From contig NZ_VFRR01000001.1 in NCBI RefSeq assembly GCF_006385675.1, forward strand, positions 124,001 through 188,000: DNA of 64,000 bases, written 5' to 3'. Source of the DNA: Maribrevibacterium harenarium (lineage in GTDB: Bacteria > Pseudomonadota > Gammaproteobacteria > Pseudomonadales > Marinomonadaceae). The position numbers and the translations under genes were made by a program. Shown here piece after piece: positions 8,708 to 17,053 of this stretch (position 1 is the stretch's first letter; the number at the start of each line of letters is the position of its first letter). The notes beneath the pieces were generated by a model. It was not told where the DNA came from. It was given only the letters and a program-made list of their open reading frames with translations, and made no database searches.

Positions 8708-10378
8708 GTGGATACAAATATATTAGTTGGTCGCGCAAACAGTCAGCCATCGCCTTACGCCAAGTTACGAGCCCTGGTTGCGGATGAGTTTGAAAATTCG
8801 CGGCAATCTATCAGGCAGATGCTGATCGCATTGGGAGTCGCCAATGTCGACGTTACATCAAATGGTAAAGGTGTCATTGACTCCTGCCGCGCCCATAAGT
8901 ACGACTTAATTTTATGCGACTTTCGTCTCGGTAATGGCAAAAATGGTCATCAAGTTTTAGAAGAGCTGCGGGCCCTAGGTTTGCTGAAAAGTAACGCCAT
9001 GTTCGTCATTGTCTCAGCGGAAACCTCCCGTGACGTAGTCATGGGAATTATGGAGGCGGGGCCTGATGAGTACCTGAGTAAACCTTTTACGCAAGGGGTA
9101 TTAGCTCGGCGTCTTGAGCGCTTATTCAAGCAAAATAAAGCGCTCGAGAAAATCAAACAAGCTCAAGCGGCGGGTGACAACAAGATGTTGATAGCCCTGT
9201 GTCGCCAGCATATTGAAAGTGAGGGGCGCTTTTCTGCTTGGTGCAAAAAAGCCCTGGTGGAGGCCTACATAAAGACAGGTCAGTGGCAGTCTGCCAAGCA
9301 TCTTTGTTTGCAAGAACTAGAAGCGCGTGACCTAGACTGGGCCTTGCTTGGCCTAGCGCAAATTAGCATAGCCAAGAACGATCTTGATGACGCCATTCAG
9401 CACTTAGAAAAGACCTTACAATTGTTTCCTCAAGCGATTGCTGCCTATGACCTACTAGCAGAATGTCTTGAGAAGAAGAATAAAACTCTTGATGCCCAGC
9501 GAGTCCTAGAGGATGCATTGAAGCTCTCTCCAAGAATTCATCATCGGCAGCGTAAGATGGTCGATGTCTCCCTGCTTAATGGGGACACACAAACCGCACT
9601 GAAAGCCAGTCAAACCACTTTGCGGTTAGCCACTAACTCTATCCATGAAAATCCAGATGATTATGTGAAGCATGTGGATGTGGCGTCAGAGGCGGCAGGT
9701 GACATAGGTAACAGTGCTGATAAAAAGCGTCTTTTGAATGAAGCGGCTGCTGCACTTTCCCAATTAGGGAAACGCTTCAACGACGATCCTTCTGTAAAAG
9801 TGAGAAAAGCCCTTGCAGAGAGCCGCTTCCATGCCTCACAGGGTAATAAGATAGACTCCGAGAAGGCGCTTAAGGCTGCACGTAGCGCAATGCAAGAGTC
9901 TCCAGAATCGTTGTCGATGGAAACCCAAATAGAATTAGGGAAAACACTTTTTGTATCCGGGAAGGAAGAAGAAGCAGAACGTTTATTCTCTACGCTCGTT
10001 GGTGATCAGCACGTTGATCCTCAACTAAAGCAGAAGATAAACGACTTTATGGATGAGCCGGTATCACCGACGGCAAAAGCCAAAGCTAAGGAATGCAACA
10101 GTGTTGCTTTGGCAGCCTACGCTAAAAAAGATTTTCCTGCCGCTATTGCTGCTTTTAAAGAAGCCCTTGAGTACTCCCCGCGGCACCCCGGTTTAAATCT
10201 AAACCTAGTACAAACCTGTCTTAAATTGATGGGGAAAGAGGGAGAGCAGCGTTACCTTATTAATGAATGCCTAGAAGCCATGAGACGAGTACGGCATATC
10301 AACCCCTCCCATCGGCAGTATACCCGTTATGAGAACTTAAAGGACTTTCTCAAAACTAACTACAAGATCGTGATTTAG
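8708..10378 (+). CDS. Response regulator with CheY-like receiver and tetratricopeptide repeats (module 1)
   Basis: 556 residues from a GTG start. Residues about 20-145 form a receiver: acidic pair D26-E27, phospho-acceptor D71 in LILCDFRLGNGKNGHQVLEELR, the conserved VSAETS switch segment and the SKPF lysine. The rest is helical, with TPR-like units (about 155-280 and again 455-500, for example CNSVALAAYAKKDFPAAIAAFKEALEYSP). There is no DNA-binding domain, so output is probably protein-protein contact. Five bases separate it from the kinase-like gene. A shorter paralogue sits in mirror orientation at 11755-12975 and shares the GNGK-G-Q-LEE signature. Its signalling role is unknown. Confidence 0.85.
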   Translation: MDTNILVGRANSQPSPYAKLRALVADEFENSRQSIRQMLIALGVANVDVTSNGKGVIDSCRAHKYDLILCDFRLGNGKNGHQVLEELRALGLLKSNAMFVIVSAETSRDVVMGIMEAGPDEYLSKPFTQGVLARRLERLFKQNKALEKIKQAQAAGDNKMLIALCRQHIESEGRFSAWCKKALVEAYIKTGQWQSAKHLCLQELEARDLDWALLGLAQISIAKNDLDDAIQHLEKTLQLFPQAIAAYDLLAECLEKKNKTLDAQRVLEDALKLSPRIHHRQRKMVDVSLLNGDTQTALKASQTTLRLATNSIHENPDDYVKHVDVASEAAGDIGNSADKKRLLNEAAAALSQLGKRFNDDPSVKVRKALAESRFHASQGNKIDSEKALKAARSAMQESPESLSMETQIELGKTLFVSGKEEEAERLFSTLVGDQHVDPQLKQKINDFMDEPVSPTAKAKAKECNSVALAAYAKKDFPAAIAAFKEALEYSPRHPGLNLNLVQTCLKLMGKEGEQRYLINECLEAMRRVRHINPSHRQYTRYENLKDFLKTNYKIVI

Positions 10379-10382
10379 GAAG

Positions 10383-11060
10383 ATGACTGTGCAAGAGAAT
10401 ACCAACACACCAAGCTTTGAACATCTGCTAAGTGCGTCCGTGAATGACATGAAAAACTCCTTGTCTATGGTGTTGCAAACCTTAGATGGCCTTCCTGCCG
10501 AGCATCAACAGACTCTCGGTACGGTTCAGTACGAAGCCACACGCATGCAGAATACCTTGACCCAGCTCTTGGGACTTTATCTTATAGAGCGCGGCACCTT
10601 ACCGGTACAAATGTCAGAGCACTATTTGATCGACATTGTCGAAGAGTGTGTTATCGCTCAGCGTTCCTTGTTGGAAAGTAAAGGAATACAAGTGGAATTG
10701 GATGTTGATGATATTAGCTGGTATATGGATGCCCAGTTAATCTCCTCGGTAGTCAATATTGCATTGGTTAATGCAGTTCGCTACACCAAGAGTCAAATAT
10801 CCATTAGTGCGGGCATGAGTGACGGTTATCTATATCTGCATGTTGATGATAATGGGCAAGGTTACCCGCCAATAGTGCTGGAGAAATTTCAGCAACTGGT
10901 TTCTGATCAAGCTGCTTTGGATGCTAGCAGCCAGACATTGGGTTGGTACTATTGTGAGCGAGTGGCTGCGATACATTGCAATCAGGGACGCAAAGGGAGT
11001 ACGCGCTTGAGTAATGAAAGCCAACTAGGTGGCGGCCGTTTGAGTATTATTCTGCCTTAG
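10383..11060 (+). CDS. Histidine-kinase-like protein with degenerate H box (module 1)
   Basis: 225 residues, cytoplasmic, no sensor or membrane segment. A short dimerisation helix is followed by a GHKL ATPase fold with N box VNIALVNAVRYTKS and G1 box VDDNGQGYP. The H box reads SASVNDMKNSL, with Asn21 where a kinase has the phosphorylated His. The G2 region reads SQTLGWYYCERV instead of GxGL. The paralogue at 11092-11754 has AIHESKNHV and TGLGLYF. This copy is therefore probably an inactive or ATP-binding-only partner that works with the receiver protein before it. Loss of kinase activity is an inference from these residues. Confidence 0.8.
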   Translation: MTVQENTNTPSFEHLLSASVNDMKNSLSMVLQTLDGLPAEHQQTLGTVQYEATRMQNTLTQLLGLYLIERGTLPVQMSEHYLIDIVEECVIAQRSLLESKGIQVELDVDDISWYMDAQLISSVVNIALVNAVRYTKSQISISAGMSDGYLYLHVDDNGQGYPPIVLEKFQQLVSDQAALDASSQTLGWYYCERVAAIHCNQGRKGSTRLSNESQLGGGRLSIILP

Positions 11061-11073
11061 GCAGATAATACTC
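11042..11073. terminator. Hairpin spanning the meeting point of the two convergent kinase-like genes
   Basis: GAGTATTAT, TCTGCC, a three-base loop, GGCAGA and TAATACTC pair with a single bulged T, giving a 14-bp stem. The stem includes the last codons and stop of the plus-strand gene. No clear U-tract follows. It probably separates the two facing transcripts. Confidence 0.6.
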
Positions 11074-11091
11074 ATAACGAAGAGTGAACCG

Positions 11092-11754
11092 TTATTGGGG
11101 CAGGTAGATGGACAAGCGGGCACCACCTAACTTTGGCGCTTGCCCCCTCTTAATAAGTCCGTGTTTTTCCTGGGTGCGATGCGCATTTGCCGCTAGCTCA
11201 GCGAAATAGAGACCTAGGCCAGTGTGACTAGTATCGTCATCGTGATGGGCTTTTGCTGAAGTAGTGGAGACAAACCCTTGGCCATCATCGTCAACATGAA
11301 TTATCAAAAAATCACCCTCACGTTCTGCCGAGAGCTCAATAGCAGTCTTTGCGAAACGTAGGGCGTTGTATACCGCTGTGCTGATCACAGCCGTCATGAG
11401 TCGTTCGTCAAATACCCCCACCAAGCTAGCATCAACAGAGAAACTTAAGTCCAATTGCTTCGCTGCCGCAGCGGGTTGGAGGGCAAAAACCTGATCGTCT
11501 AGAAATTCTTCCACAGACCAGCAGTCGTAATGCAGCTCATAGCCATTTGAAGATAGCCGGTAGAGGTAAAGATACTCCACCCACTCATCATTTATTTGCT
11601 TGAGCCCTTCTTCGATCTGCTGCACCACGCCCATGCCAGTGGTGCCCTCCACATGAGGTTTCAGACTTTGCAGCTGAAATAATAGATTACCAACATGGTT
11701 TTTGCTTTCGTGTATGGCACTGGCAAGAACAGTACTTAAGTCGAGTTTTTTCAT
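11092..11754 (-). CDS. Small cytoplasmic histidine kinase (module 2)
   Basis: 220 residues without membrane segments. The H box AIHESKNHVGNLL contains His15, the N box is VYNALRFAKTAIELS, G1 is VDDDGQGF and G2 is TGLGLYFAELAANAH, so all elements for autophosphorylation are visible. It has no sensor domain, so the signal must come from partners. Its ATG directly follows the stop of the receiver-TPR gene (TAAATG), implying coupled expression and cognate pairing. It is the last gene of the pilA-to-kinase run. The same receiver-then-kinase order is seen in the facing module, evidence for an old duplication. Confidence 0.8.
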   Translation of the reverse strand: MKKLDLSTVLASAIHESKNHVGNLLFQLQSLKPHVEGTTGMGVVQQIEEGLKQINDEWVEYLYLYRLSSNGYELHYDCWSVEEFLDDQVFALQPAAAAKQLDLSFSVDASLVGVFDERLMTAVISTAVYNALRFAKTAIELSAEREGDFLIIHVDDDGQGFVSTTSAKAHHDDDTSHTGLGLYFAELAANAHRTQEKHGLIKRGQAPKLGGARLSIYLPQ

Positions 11755-12975
11755 TTAGCTGGCCGCTTGAATTTTACTAATAAGTGCTTTGGTACTCGAG
11801 TTTGGTGAGCTCGCGACACCGCTTTCAATGTCATGAAGCCAGACTTCTATGAGCTGCTTTGCTGTTGGTACTTCTCCGGTAGCATAATACAGCTCTATCT
11901 CAGCCGCATAGGAATCTGCTCTTACTTGTGGGTTATCACTGTGATTTTGTTGTAACTTTTTCAGAGAGTTCTGAAAATTATCAAATTGGCGGGGCAACAA
12001 CTCACCAGTGTGCGCAATAGCAACAATAGAGCGCAGATGTTGCAAATATACCTCGGCGTCATCAAAGCACGAGTGTTTAGCTAAAAACACTGCTCGGCGA
12101 TAAGCCATTTCCGCTAGCGTTGGATCGTTGATAAGTAGACTCAAGCGACCTAATTCCATTTGACGCAATAAGTTTTTCGGCGAGCGCGACACCGCATTCA
12201 TTAACACACTATGGGCTTGCTCAATATCTTGCTTTTCTTCGAGGGTTTTCGCCAACCAATCGTAGGCACTGACAAAGAATTTGTTATCTAAGGTAAGCTG
12301 ACGGAATTTGTCTTCAGCAGTATCGAATTGACCGAGATAGTACAGCGCTCTTGCTTGACCAAACAAAGCCCAAGGCATTTTTCGTTCGGCAAGATTGCGT
12401 TTGAAATGCTGCAGCGCTTCTTGATATTTGCCTAGCTTCAGTAAAGCATCACCAATAATTCTTTGGCATTTGCCAGCGAGTACGGGAATTTCTGTAGCAA
12501 TACTCTGTGCTTTACGAATTACATCCTCATAGTCCGATGCATCTAAGGCGCTATTTACCGGCTCAAGTTGGGCTTTTACCTTCAATAGCTTTAACAGGCG
12601 TCGTTGCAGCATCGCTTGGGAGAACGGCTTGGTAATGTAGCCGTCGGGCTGAAATTCGATCGCTCCCATGACCATTTCAATCGAGGTTTCCGCGGTAACC
12701 ATTAGGTAAGTGGAGGTATGAGGTACAAGATTGGAATGGCGTATCTCTTCCAGCAATTGCTGACCATCCTTGCCATTGCCAAGGTTGTAGTCGGACAGAA
12801 TTACGTCGTACTTGTGTCGCTTTAAGAGATCAATGGCGCTTTCTGCTTTCATTGCAATTTCAATGTGCTTAAAACCAAAGTCTTGCAACATTTTCTTTTG
12901 CAGAATCCTCGCTTCTGCCATGTCTTCGATAAGTAAGGCGGTCTTACTGCTGAAATCGATTTCAATCCCTTTCAT
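11755..12975 (-). CDS. Response regulator with CheY-like receiver and tetratricopeptide repeats (module 2)
   Basis: 406 residues from the ATG at 12975, preferred over a TTG two codons earlier because GGGAG lies at a suitable distance. The receiver (about 10-135) has the acidic pair ED near residue 18, phospho-acceptor Asp62 in VILSDYNLGNGKDGQQLLEEIR, VTAETS and TKPF. Helical repeats follow, for example GKYQEALQHFKRNLAERK and YYLGQFDTAEDKFRQL. No DNA-binding domain is visible. It follows yacG by 16 bp and abuts the kinase gene, so it is probably co-transcribed with the pilus genes. It is a paralogue of the protein at 8708-10378. Its role is unknown; regulation of the pilus is a hypothesis from the operon. 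Confidence 0.83.
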   Translation of the reverse strand: MKGIEIDFSSKTALLIEDMAEARILQKKMLQDFGFKHIEIAMKAESAIDLLKRHKYDVILSDYNLGNGKDGQQLLEEIRHSNLVPHTSTYLMVTAETSIEMVMGAIEFQPDGYITKPFSQAMLQRRLLKLLKVKAQLEPVNSALDASDYEDVIRKAQSIATEIPVLAGKCQRIIGDALLKLGKYQEALQHFKRNLAERKMPWALFGQARALYYLGQFDTAEDKFRQLTLDNKFFVSAYDWLAKTLEEKQDIEQAHSVLMNAVSRSPKNLLRQMELGRLSLLINDPTLAEMAYRRAVFLAKHSCFDDAEVYLQHLRSIVAIAHTGELLPRQFDNFQNSLKKLQQNHSDNPQVRADSYAAEIELYYATGEVPTAKQLIEVWLHDIESGVASSPNSSTKALISKIQAAS

Positions 12976-12991
12976 TGGCAACTACTCCCAA

Positions 12992-13216
12992 CTATAAAAA
13001 GGAACGGTTAGGGTTAGCGACGAGGTCGCCGGAAAATACCTCATCTTCTTCGGAATCGATTTGAGCAATGCTGTAGGTTCCACTTGCCCATTCACCTAAG
13101 TCGATTAGCTTGCAACGTTCACAACAAAACGGTCGGTAGGGATTCTCTGGACTCCATTGCGCATCTTTACGACAAGTCGGGCAGGGAATACTCTTATTTT
13201 TTTGCGTCAAACTCAT
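12992..13216 (-). CDS. yacG: DNA gyrase inhibitor YacG (zinc-binding)
   Basis: 74 residues. It has a zinc site made of CPTC and CCERC (Cys-x2-Cys and Cys-x3-Cys) followed by [15 protein letters not shown], the YacG signature. E. coli YacG binds GyrB and blocks DNA binding by gyrase. The ATG overlaps the coaE stop (ATGA), as in many gammaproteobacteria where pilD-coaE-yacG are neighbours. The physiological trigger is unknown. Confidence 0.92.
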   Translation of the reverse strand: MSLTQKNKSIPCPTCRKDAQWSPENPYRPFCCERCKLIDLGEWASGTYSIAQIDSEEDEVFSGDLVANPNRSFL

Positions 13217-13809
13217 ACTAGCTGCAACTGTAACATATTGTGAAGGCTAAGAACCTTATCATTCAATTCGTCCGCAGTGCCAGTGTTCTTGATAATAAAA
13301 TCCGCTTTAGCGCAGCGTTCTATGTCACTTAATTGGGTTGCGAGGATATTTTTAACCTGTTGCTGGTTGTTCTGATCACGCTGCATGACTCGCTCAATTT
13401 GCTGTTCTGGCGTTACGCTGATAGCAATGGTCCACTGGCATAAGGCTTCATGTCCCTTTTCGAAGAGTAGTGGATGTACCAGAAGGCAATACTGGCCGCT
13501 ACATGCAGCAAGCTCTCGCTTAAGTTGCTCCCGTATGGCAGGGTGAGTTAATTGTTCTAGCCATTCACGTTCCTTATCCTCTTGGAAAATGATTTTGCGG
13601 AGTGCGGCTCGGTCTAACTCCCCGGTGGGTGTACGTATGCTTTCGCCAAAATGTTCGAAGATCGCAGCTAGGCAAGCAGAACCAGGCTCGACGACTTTTC
13701 TGGCAACCAAGTCGGCATCTACATATTGCACGCCAAGTTTGGCGAAAGCATTTGCTACTGTCGTTTTACCGGAGCCGATACCCCCGGTGAGTCCTACGAT
13801 TACAGCCAA
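13213..13809 (-). CDS. coaE: Dephospho-CoA kinase
   Basis: 198 residues. It performs the last step of coenzyme A synthesis, phosphorylating the ribose 3'-OH of dephospho-CoA with ATP. The P-loop [12 protein letters not shown] (residues 6-17) and the substrate motif [13 protein letters not shown] are clear, and [14 protein letters not shown] and VHPLLFEKG match the family. The start is a TTG at 13809 with GGAG seven bases upstream, overlapping the end of pilD by ten bases. It is linked with pilD and yacG in a conserved cluster. Confidence 0.95.
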   Translation of the reverse strand: MAVIVGLTGGIGSGKTTVANAFAKLGVQYVDADLVARKVVEPGSACLAAIFEHFGESIRTPTGELDRAALRKIIFQEDKEREWLEQLTHPAIREQLKRELAACSGQYCLLVHPLLFEKGHEALCQWTIAISVTPEQQIERVMQRDQNNQQQVKNILATQLSDIERCAKADFIIKNTGTADELNDKVLSLHNMLQLQLV

Positions 13810-14606
13810 AAGGTTTCTCCTAAAAAATACACGTAAGCCGCTCCGGCAAGGTAGGGGCCAAAGGCAATATGACGGTGCTTATGCCGTCGCCAAACTGCGA
13901 TAACCAAGCCTGTTAGGGAGGCCAATAACAGCACCCAGCTGAGTGCATCTAAACCTAGCCATACGATAAGCGCAGCTAAAAATTTTGCATCCCCCAACCC
14001 GATCGCCTCAACGTCTCGAAGATAAAAATACAAGCTTCGTAGCAGATAGATAATTGTAAAAGCAGCTAATCCTGCGAGTAAATGGTTTGCGAGCAGAGCA
14101 GGGGTGGGCTGATATTGAAGGATTGCGATAGCAATAATCCCGAATGATACAAAATCGGGTATCCAATAATGTTCGCGATCAATCACCGCACCAATTAACA
14201 GCAACACAATAATGAGTGAAATTGCTAGTAGCTGTAACTGGCCAAGGTTCATCCAAAGCAGCGGAAGAGCAAGTAATAGGGTTAATAGTTCTATTGTTGG
14301 GTAACGGTAAGAAATAGGGTGCTGGCAATAGCGGCAGCGCCCTTTACTGCTTAAAAAGCTGAAAACGGGAAGCAAATCCCGCCATGCTAATGAGTGATTA
14401 CAGTGTGGGCAGACGGAACGCCCCTGATGAAACCCAGCTGGCTTAGGTTCTGAAGGTTGGCGAGCAATACCAAGCAATTCACGAGCTTCATGGCGCCACA
14501 AGTAATCCTGCTGTCGTGGCCAGCGATAAGTAAACGCAGCGATGGCGCTGCCAGCACACAGCCAAAAGACTCCAAATAATAGGGAGGTGACTAGATTTTC
14601 AAGCAA
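13800..14606 (-). CDS. pilD: Type IV prepilin leader peptidase and N-methyltransferase
   Basis: 268 residues, membrane protein. It cleaves the leader of prepilins after glycine and methylates the new N-terminal Phe. The cytoplasmic loop has two zinc-binding cysteine pairs, CPHC (66, 69) and CRYC (91, 94). The catalytic aspartates are D143 in GAVIDREHYWIPD and D206 in the GLGDAKF motif. The start is read as a TTG at 14606, overlapping pilC by eight bases. The substrate is presumably the pilin at 16566-16997. Confidence 0.93.
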   Translation of the reverse strand: MLENLVTSLLFGVFWLCAGSAIAAFTYRWPRQQDYLWRHEARELLGIARQPSEPKPAGFHQGRSVCPHCNHSLAWRDLLPVFSFLSSKGRCRYCQHPISYRYPTIELLTLLLALPLLWMNLGQLQLLAISLIIVLLLIGAVIDREHYWIPDFVSFGIIAIAILQYQPTPALLANHLLAGLAAFTIIYLLRSLYFYLRDVEAIGLGDAKFLAALIVWLGLDALSWVLLLASLTGLVIAVWRRHKHRHIAFGPYLAGAAYVYFLGETFWL

Positions 14607-15639
14607 ACTGGTTCATCTCCAGCAGGGGGCCATAAATTGAAACTAGGGCGTTTGCAACCGTTAGGGCAGCGATCATCATGCCAATTATTGGCGCAACTCG
14701 TTTGACTCTCCTCAGTATACACGCCACTTTTTCTTGGTGGTATTCATGGGTGTAGTGAAAAGCTTTAATACTATCGCCTGTGGCACGAATATCCTCTATA
14801 TAGCTCCAGCCGATGGCATCGAACCAAGACTTCGGCAGGGCTTCGGTTAAGTCTTTACCGTTGTGTAAATTCAGATTGGCTTCCCATAGCTCTATTTGTT
14901 GTGTTGCGGGTTTTGGAAGAGTCGTTAGATTCAGTAGTGCGGCATGTAGTGGCGTCCCACACTTTAGTTGCGTCGTTGTCAGTGCAAAAATATTTGCAAG
15001 GGAAAAGCTTTGATGTGTTTGATTAAGCCAGCGTGGCAACCAGCCGGAGAGGGTTAAGAGCAAGAAAAGGCCACAAAATAGGATAATGCCCAGCATTATT
15101 ATGTTATCTACAAAGGTTGCTGTAGCCATGCCGAGATTGGTAAGTGCAAATTTGATAAGCACGCTACTTATCATAATGAACATCGGATACCACGCCGCTT
15201 GCAGTAATTGGTTGCGCAGAGATGACTGCTTATCCAACTGCGCCATCACCGACTCAAGGGCAATTAAATAACTCTGGCTACTGCTGAAGTTTGGTAGAAG
15301 TGCAAAAAAGCTAGCCAATTCTCCGTGGCAGATTTTACTTAAACTAGTGAATAATGGATGTCCTTGCCTCAGATAATACTCAAGCCCCAATAGACAAAGT
15401 CTCTCTCGTGATGAACTAGCGTCAGTAAGCTGCTGTAGCGCTTCGCGAATAGACCACCCTTGCTGTAGTCGCAACAAGAGTTGTTCCAACAGTTTTCTCA
15501 TCTGTTTATGGGTGAGTGTTGGGATAGAGACCGGTTTTATATTTCGCCATGGTTTGTTTGTAGCTTGTGAATACGCGATTAAATCCATTTCGTCCGATGC
15601 TAGGAACAATTCCCGCTGATCAAATAAATACCATTGCAT
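14599..15639 (-). CDS. pilC: Type IV pilus inner-membrane platform protein (PilC/GspF family)
   Basis: 346 residues, shorter than the roughly 400 of PilC or GspF. Three long hydrophobic segments (about 150-180, 185-205 and near 320-340) sit between cytoplasmic GspF domains, the first starting RKLLEQLLLRLQQGWSIREALQQL. The second GspF half is short and divergent. It anchors the assembly ATPase and extracts pilins from the membrane. The gene is three bases from pilB and overlaps pilD. The N-terminal extension before the first GspF domain is short, which matches the equally reduced ATPase. Confidence 0.85.
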   Translation of the reverse strand: MQWYLFDQRELFLASDEMDLIAYSQATNKPWRNIKPVSIPTLTHKQMRKLLEQLLLRLQQGWSIREALQQLTDASSSRERLCLLGLEYYLRQGHPLFTSLSKICHGELASFFALLPNFSSSQSYLIALESVMAQLDKQSSLRNQLLQAAWYPMFIMISSVLIKFALTNLGMATATFVDNIIMLGIILFCGLFLLLTLSGWLPRWLNQTHQSFSLANIFALTTTQLKCGTPLHAALLNLTTLPKPATQQIELWEANLNLHNGKDLTEALPKSWFDAIGWSYIEDIRATGDSIKAFHYTHEYHQEKVACILRRVKRVAPIIGMMIAALTVANALVSIYGPLLEMNQFA

Positions 15640-15642
15640 AGG

Positions 15643-16557
15643 TTATATCCAGTACCAGTTGCTTGGCTCATTGATAAGCGCCTGATAGTGAGCGGGAAGC
15701 TTCGTTGTCCAGTTAGGAAATATGGCGCTGAACTGTGGCCGGTATCCTTGGGCGTCAAAGCTCATGGTTTGATGTACGACTAGCCGTAAAATGCTGGCTA
15801 AAGAAAAGTAGTCAATCTGCCAGTGTTGTAACCTTTGTATAGCACCAATTGGGCTGTGTGCATGCAATGTGGCCAATACCAAGTGGCCCGTCATCGCGGC
15901 GGCAATAGCCAATTCCGCCGTCTCTTGGTCGCGTATTTCACCCACGAGAATCACGTCAGGATCTTGGCGCATAAAGGACTTTAATAAATAGGTGCTATAG
16001 ATGCCAATATCGTTATTGGCTTGGCATTGATACACCCCAGGAAGGTCCACCTCAACTGGATCCTCTATGGTGAAAATGGTGCGGCTACCATCATTTAAAT
16101 GTTGCAGCGCTGAATATAAGGTGGTGGTTTTACCGGCTCCAGTCGCCCCACATACCAGTATCAAGCCACTTGTTTGGGACAATGTGTCTCGCAGTAGTTG
16201 CTGAAGCGGCACAGGCATAGCCAGCTCTTCGATTGTTAGTAGCCTGGCGGGCGTGAGTAACCGCAAGGCGACCTTTTCCCCTTCCGTCGTCGCGATCACG
16301 CTAACGCGTATTGATGTGATGTTACCATCGTAACGATATTCGAATTGCCCCTCCTGAGTGCGGCGGTGTTCACCGATATCAAGGTTAGCTTGAATTTTAA
16401 TTCTATTGAGTAGTAGCCCGCTTTTTACCAATACCTCACGACGACAGATTGTCCCATAGCGGCGAAATAATACGGTGCTTACATCGTTCGTGATATGAAG
16501 GTGGATATCACTGCAATTTTCAGCCAATGCTTGATCTAGAAGTTGCTCCAAAGTCAT
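15643..16557 (-). CDS. pilB: Short type IV pilus assembly ATPase (PilB/GspE/ComGA-like)
   Basis: 304 residues, against about 560 in standard PilB. The N-terminal GspE/MshEN domain is absent and the protein begins directly at the ATPase N-lobe (CSDIHLHI replaces the usual ASDIH motif). Walker A is GATGAGKTTT (137-146), followed by FTIEDPVEVDLPG, an Asp box RQDPDVILVGEIRDQETAELAIAAAMTGHLVLATLHAH and the Walker B region. The C-terminal four-cysteine zinc motif of PilB/GspE is missing. It should drive pilin polymerisation. The compact form recalls ComGA of Gram-positive competence systems. It is the second gene of the pilABCD run. Confidence 0.85.
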   Translation of the reverse strand: MTLEQLLDQALAENCSDIHLHITNDVSTVLFRRYGTICRREVLVKSGLLLNRIKIQANLDIGEHRRTQEGQFEYRYDGNITSIRVSVIATTEGEKVALRLLTPARLLTIEELAMPVPLQQLLRDTLSQTSGLILVCGATGAGKTTTLYSALQHLNDGSRTIFTIEDPVEVDLPGVYQCQANNDIGIYSTYLLKSFMRQDPDVILVGEIRDQETAELAIAAAMTGHLVLATLHAHSPIGAIQRLQHWQIDYFSLASILRLVVHQTMSFDAQGYRPQFSAIFPNWTTKLPAHYQALINEPSNWYWI

Positions 16558-16565
16558 GGCGGCTC

Positions 16566-16997
16566 CTAGGGTGTGGCAAGGGTGCAGTTTTCAGGTAGGA
16601 GTTCCGCAGGCAAGCTTGAAGTGCATTGCCAGCTACCATCGCTTTGGCGCGAATAAACCAGGTTTTTTCCAGCTTCTAACCCTGTGGTTGCCGCGAGGGT
16701 AACGGTTAAGGTTCCAGTACCAGCGGTTTGTCCCTTATTCAATGCAACCGATGAGACGATCGGCACAGTAGCGCTCGAAGCAATAAATGCGTCACTGGCG
16801 GAGCTAGGGAAGTCATTGTTAAGCAAAACATACTCGTTGATATTGCCAATCGCTTGACTAGCGTACAGTTCGCCGTCGAGTAGTTTTGCTTTAGTGAGGT
16901 AGCGGGTGAGTTTTGGGGCGGTAAAAGTCGCTAAAACCGAGATAATAGCGATTACTACCATAAGTTCTACTAAAGTGAAGCCGCTGCGGGTGCGCAT
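16566..16997 (-). CDS. pilA: Type IV pilin
   Basis: 143 residues. A short basic leader MRTRSG ends at the peptidase site before FTLVELMVVIAIISVLATFTAPKL, the conserved hydrophobic helix with Glu at mature position 5. The globular part ends with a disulfide-capable pair (WQC and ENC). It is the first gene of the run, 8 bp before pilB, with a good AAGGAGG-type site just upstream. It is probably the major subunit for this minimal system. I cannot tell from sequence whether the fibre serves adhesion, motility or DNA uptake. Confidence 0.93.
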   Translation of the reverse strand: MRTRSGFTLVELMVVIAIISVLATFTAPKLTRYLTKAKLLDGELYASQAIGNINEYVLLNNDFPSSASDAFIASSATVPIVSSVALNKGQTAGTGTLTVTLAATTGLEAGKNLVYSRQSDGSWQCTSSLPAELLPENCTLATP

Positions 16998-17053
16998 GGT
17001 AATCCTCCTTGATTATGTCAATACTTCTATCCTTGAAGTGTTAGACGCCTTGC

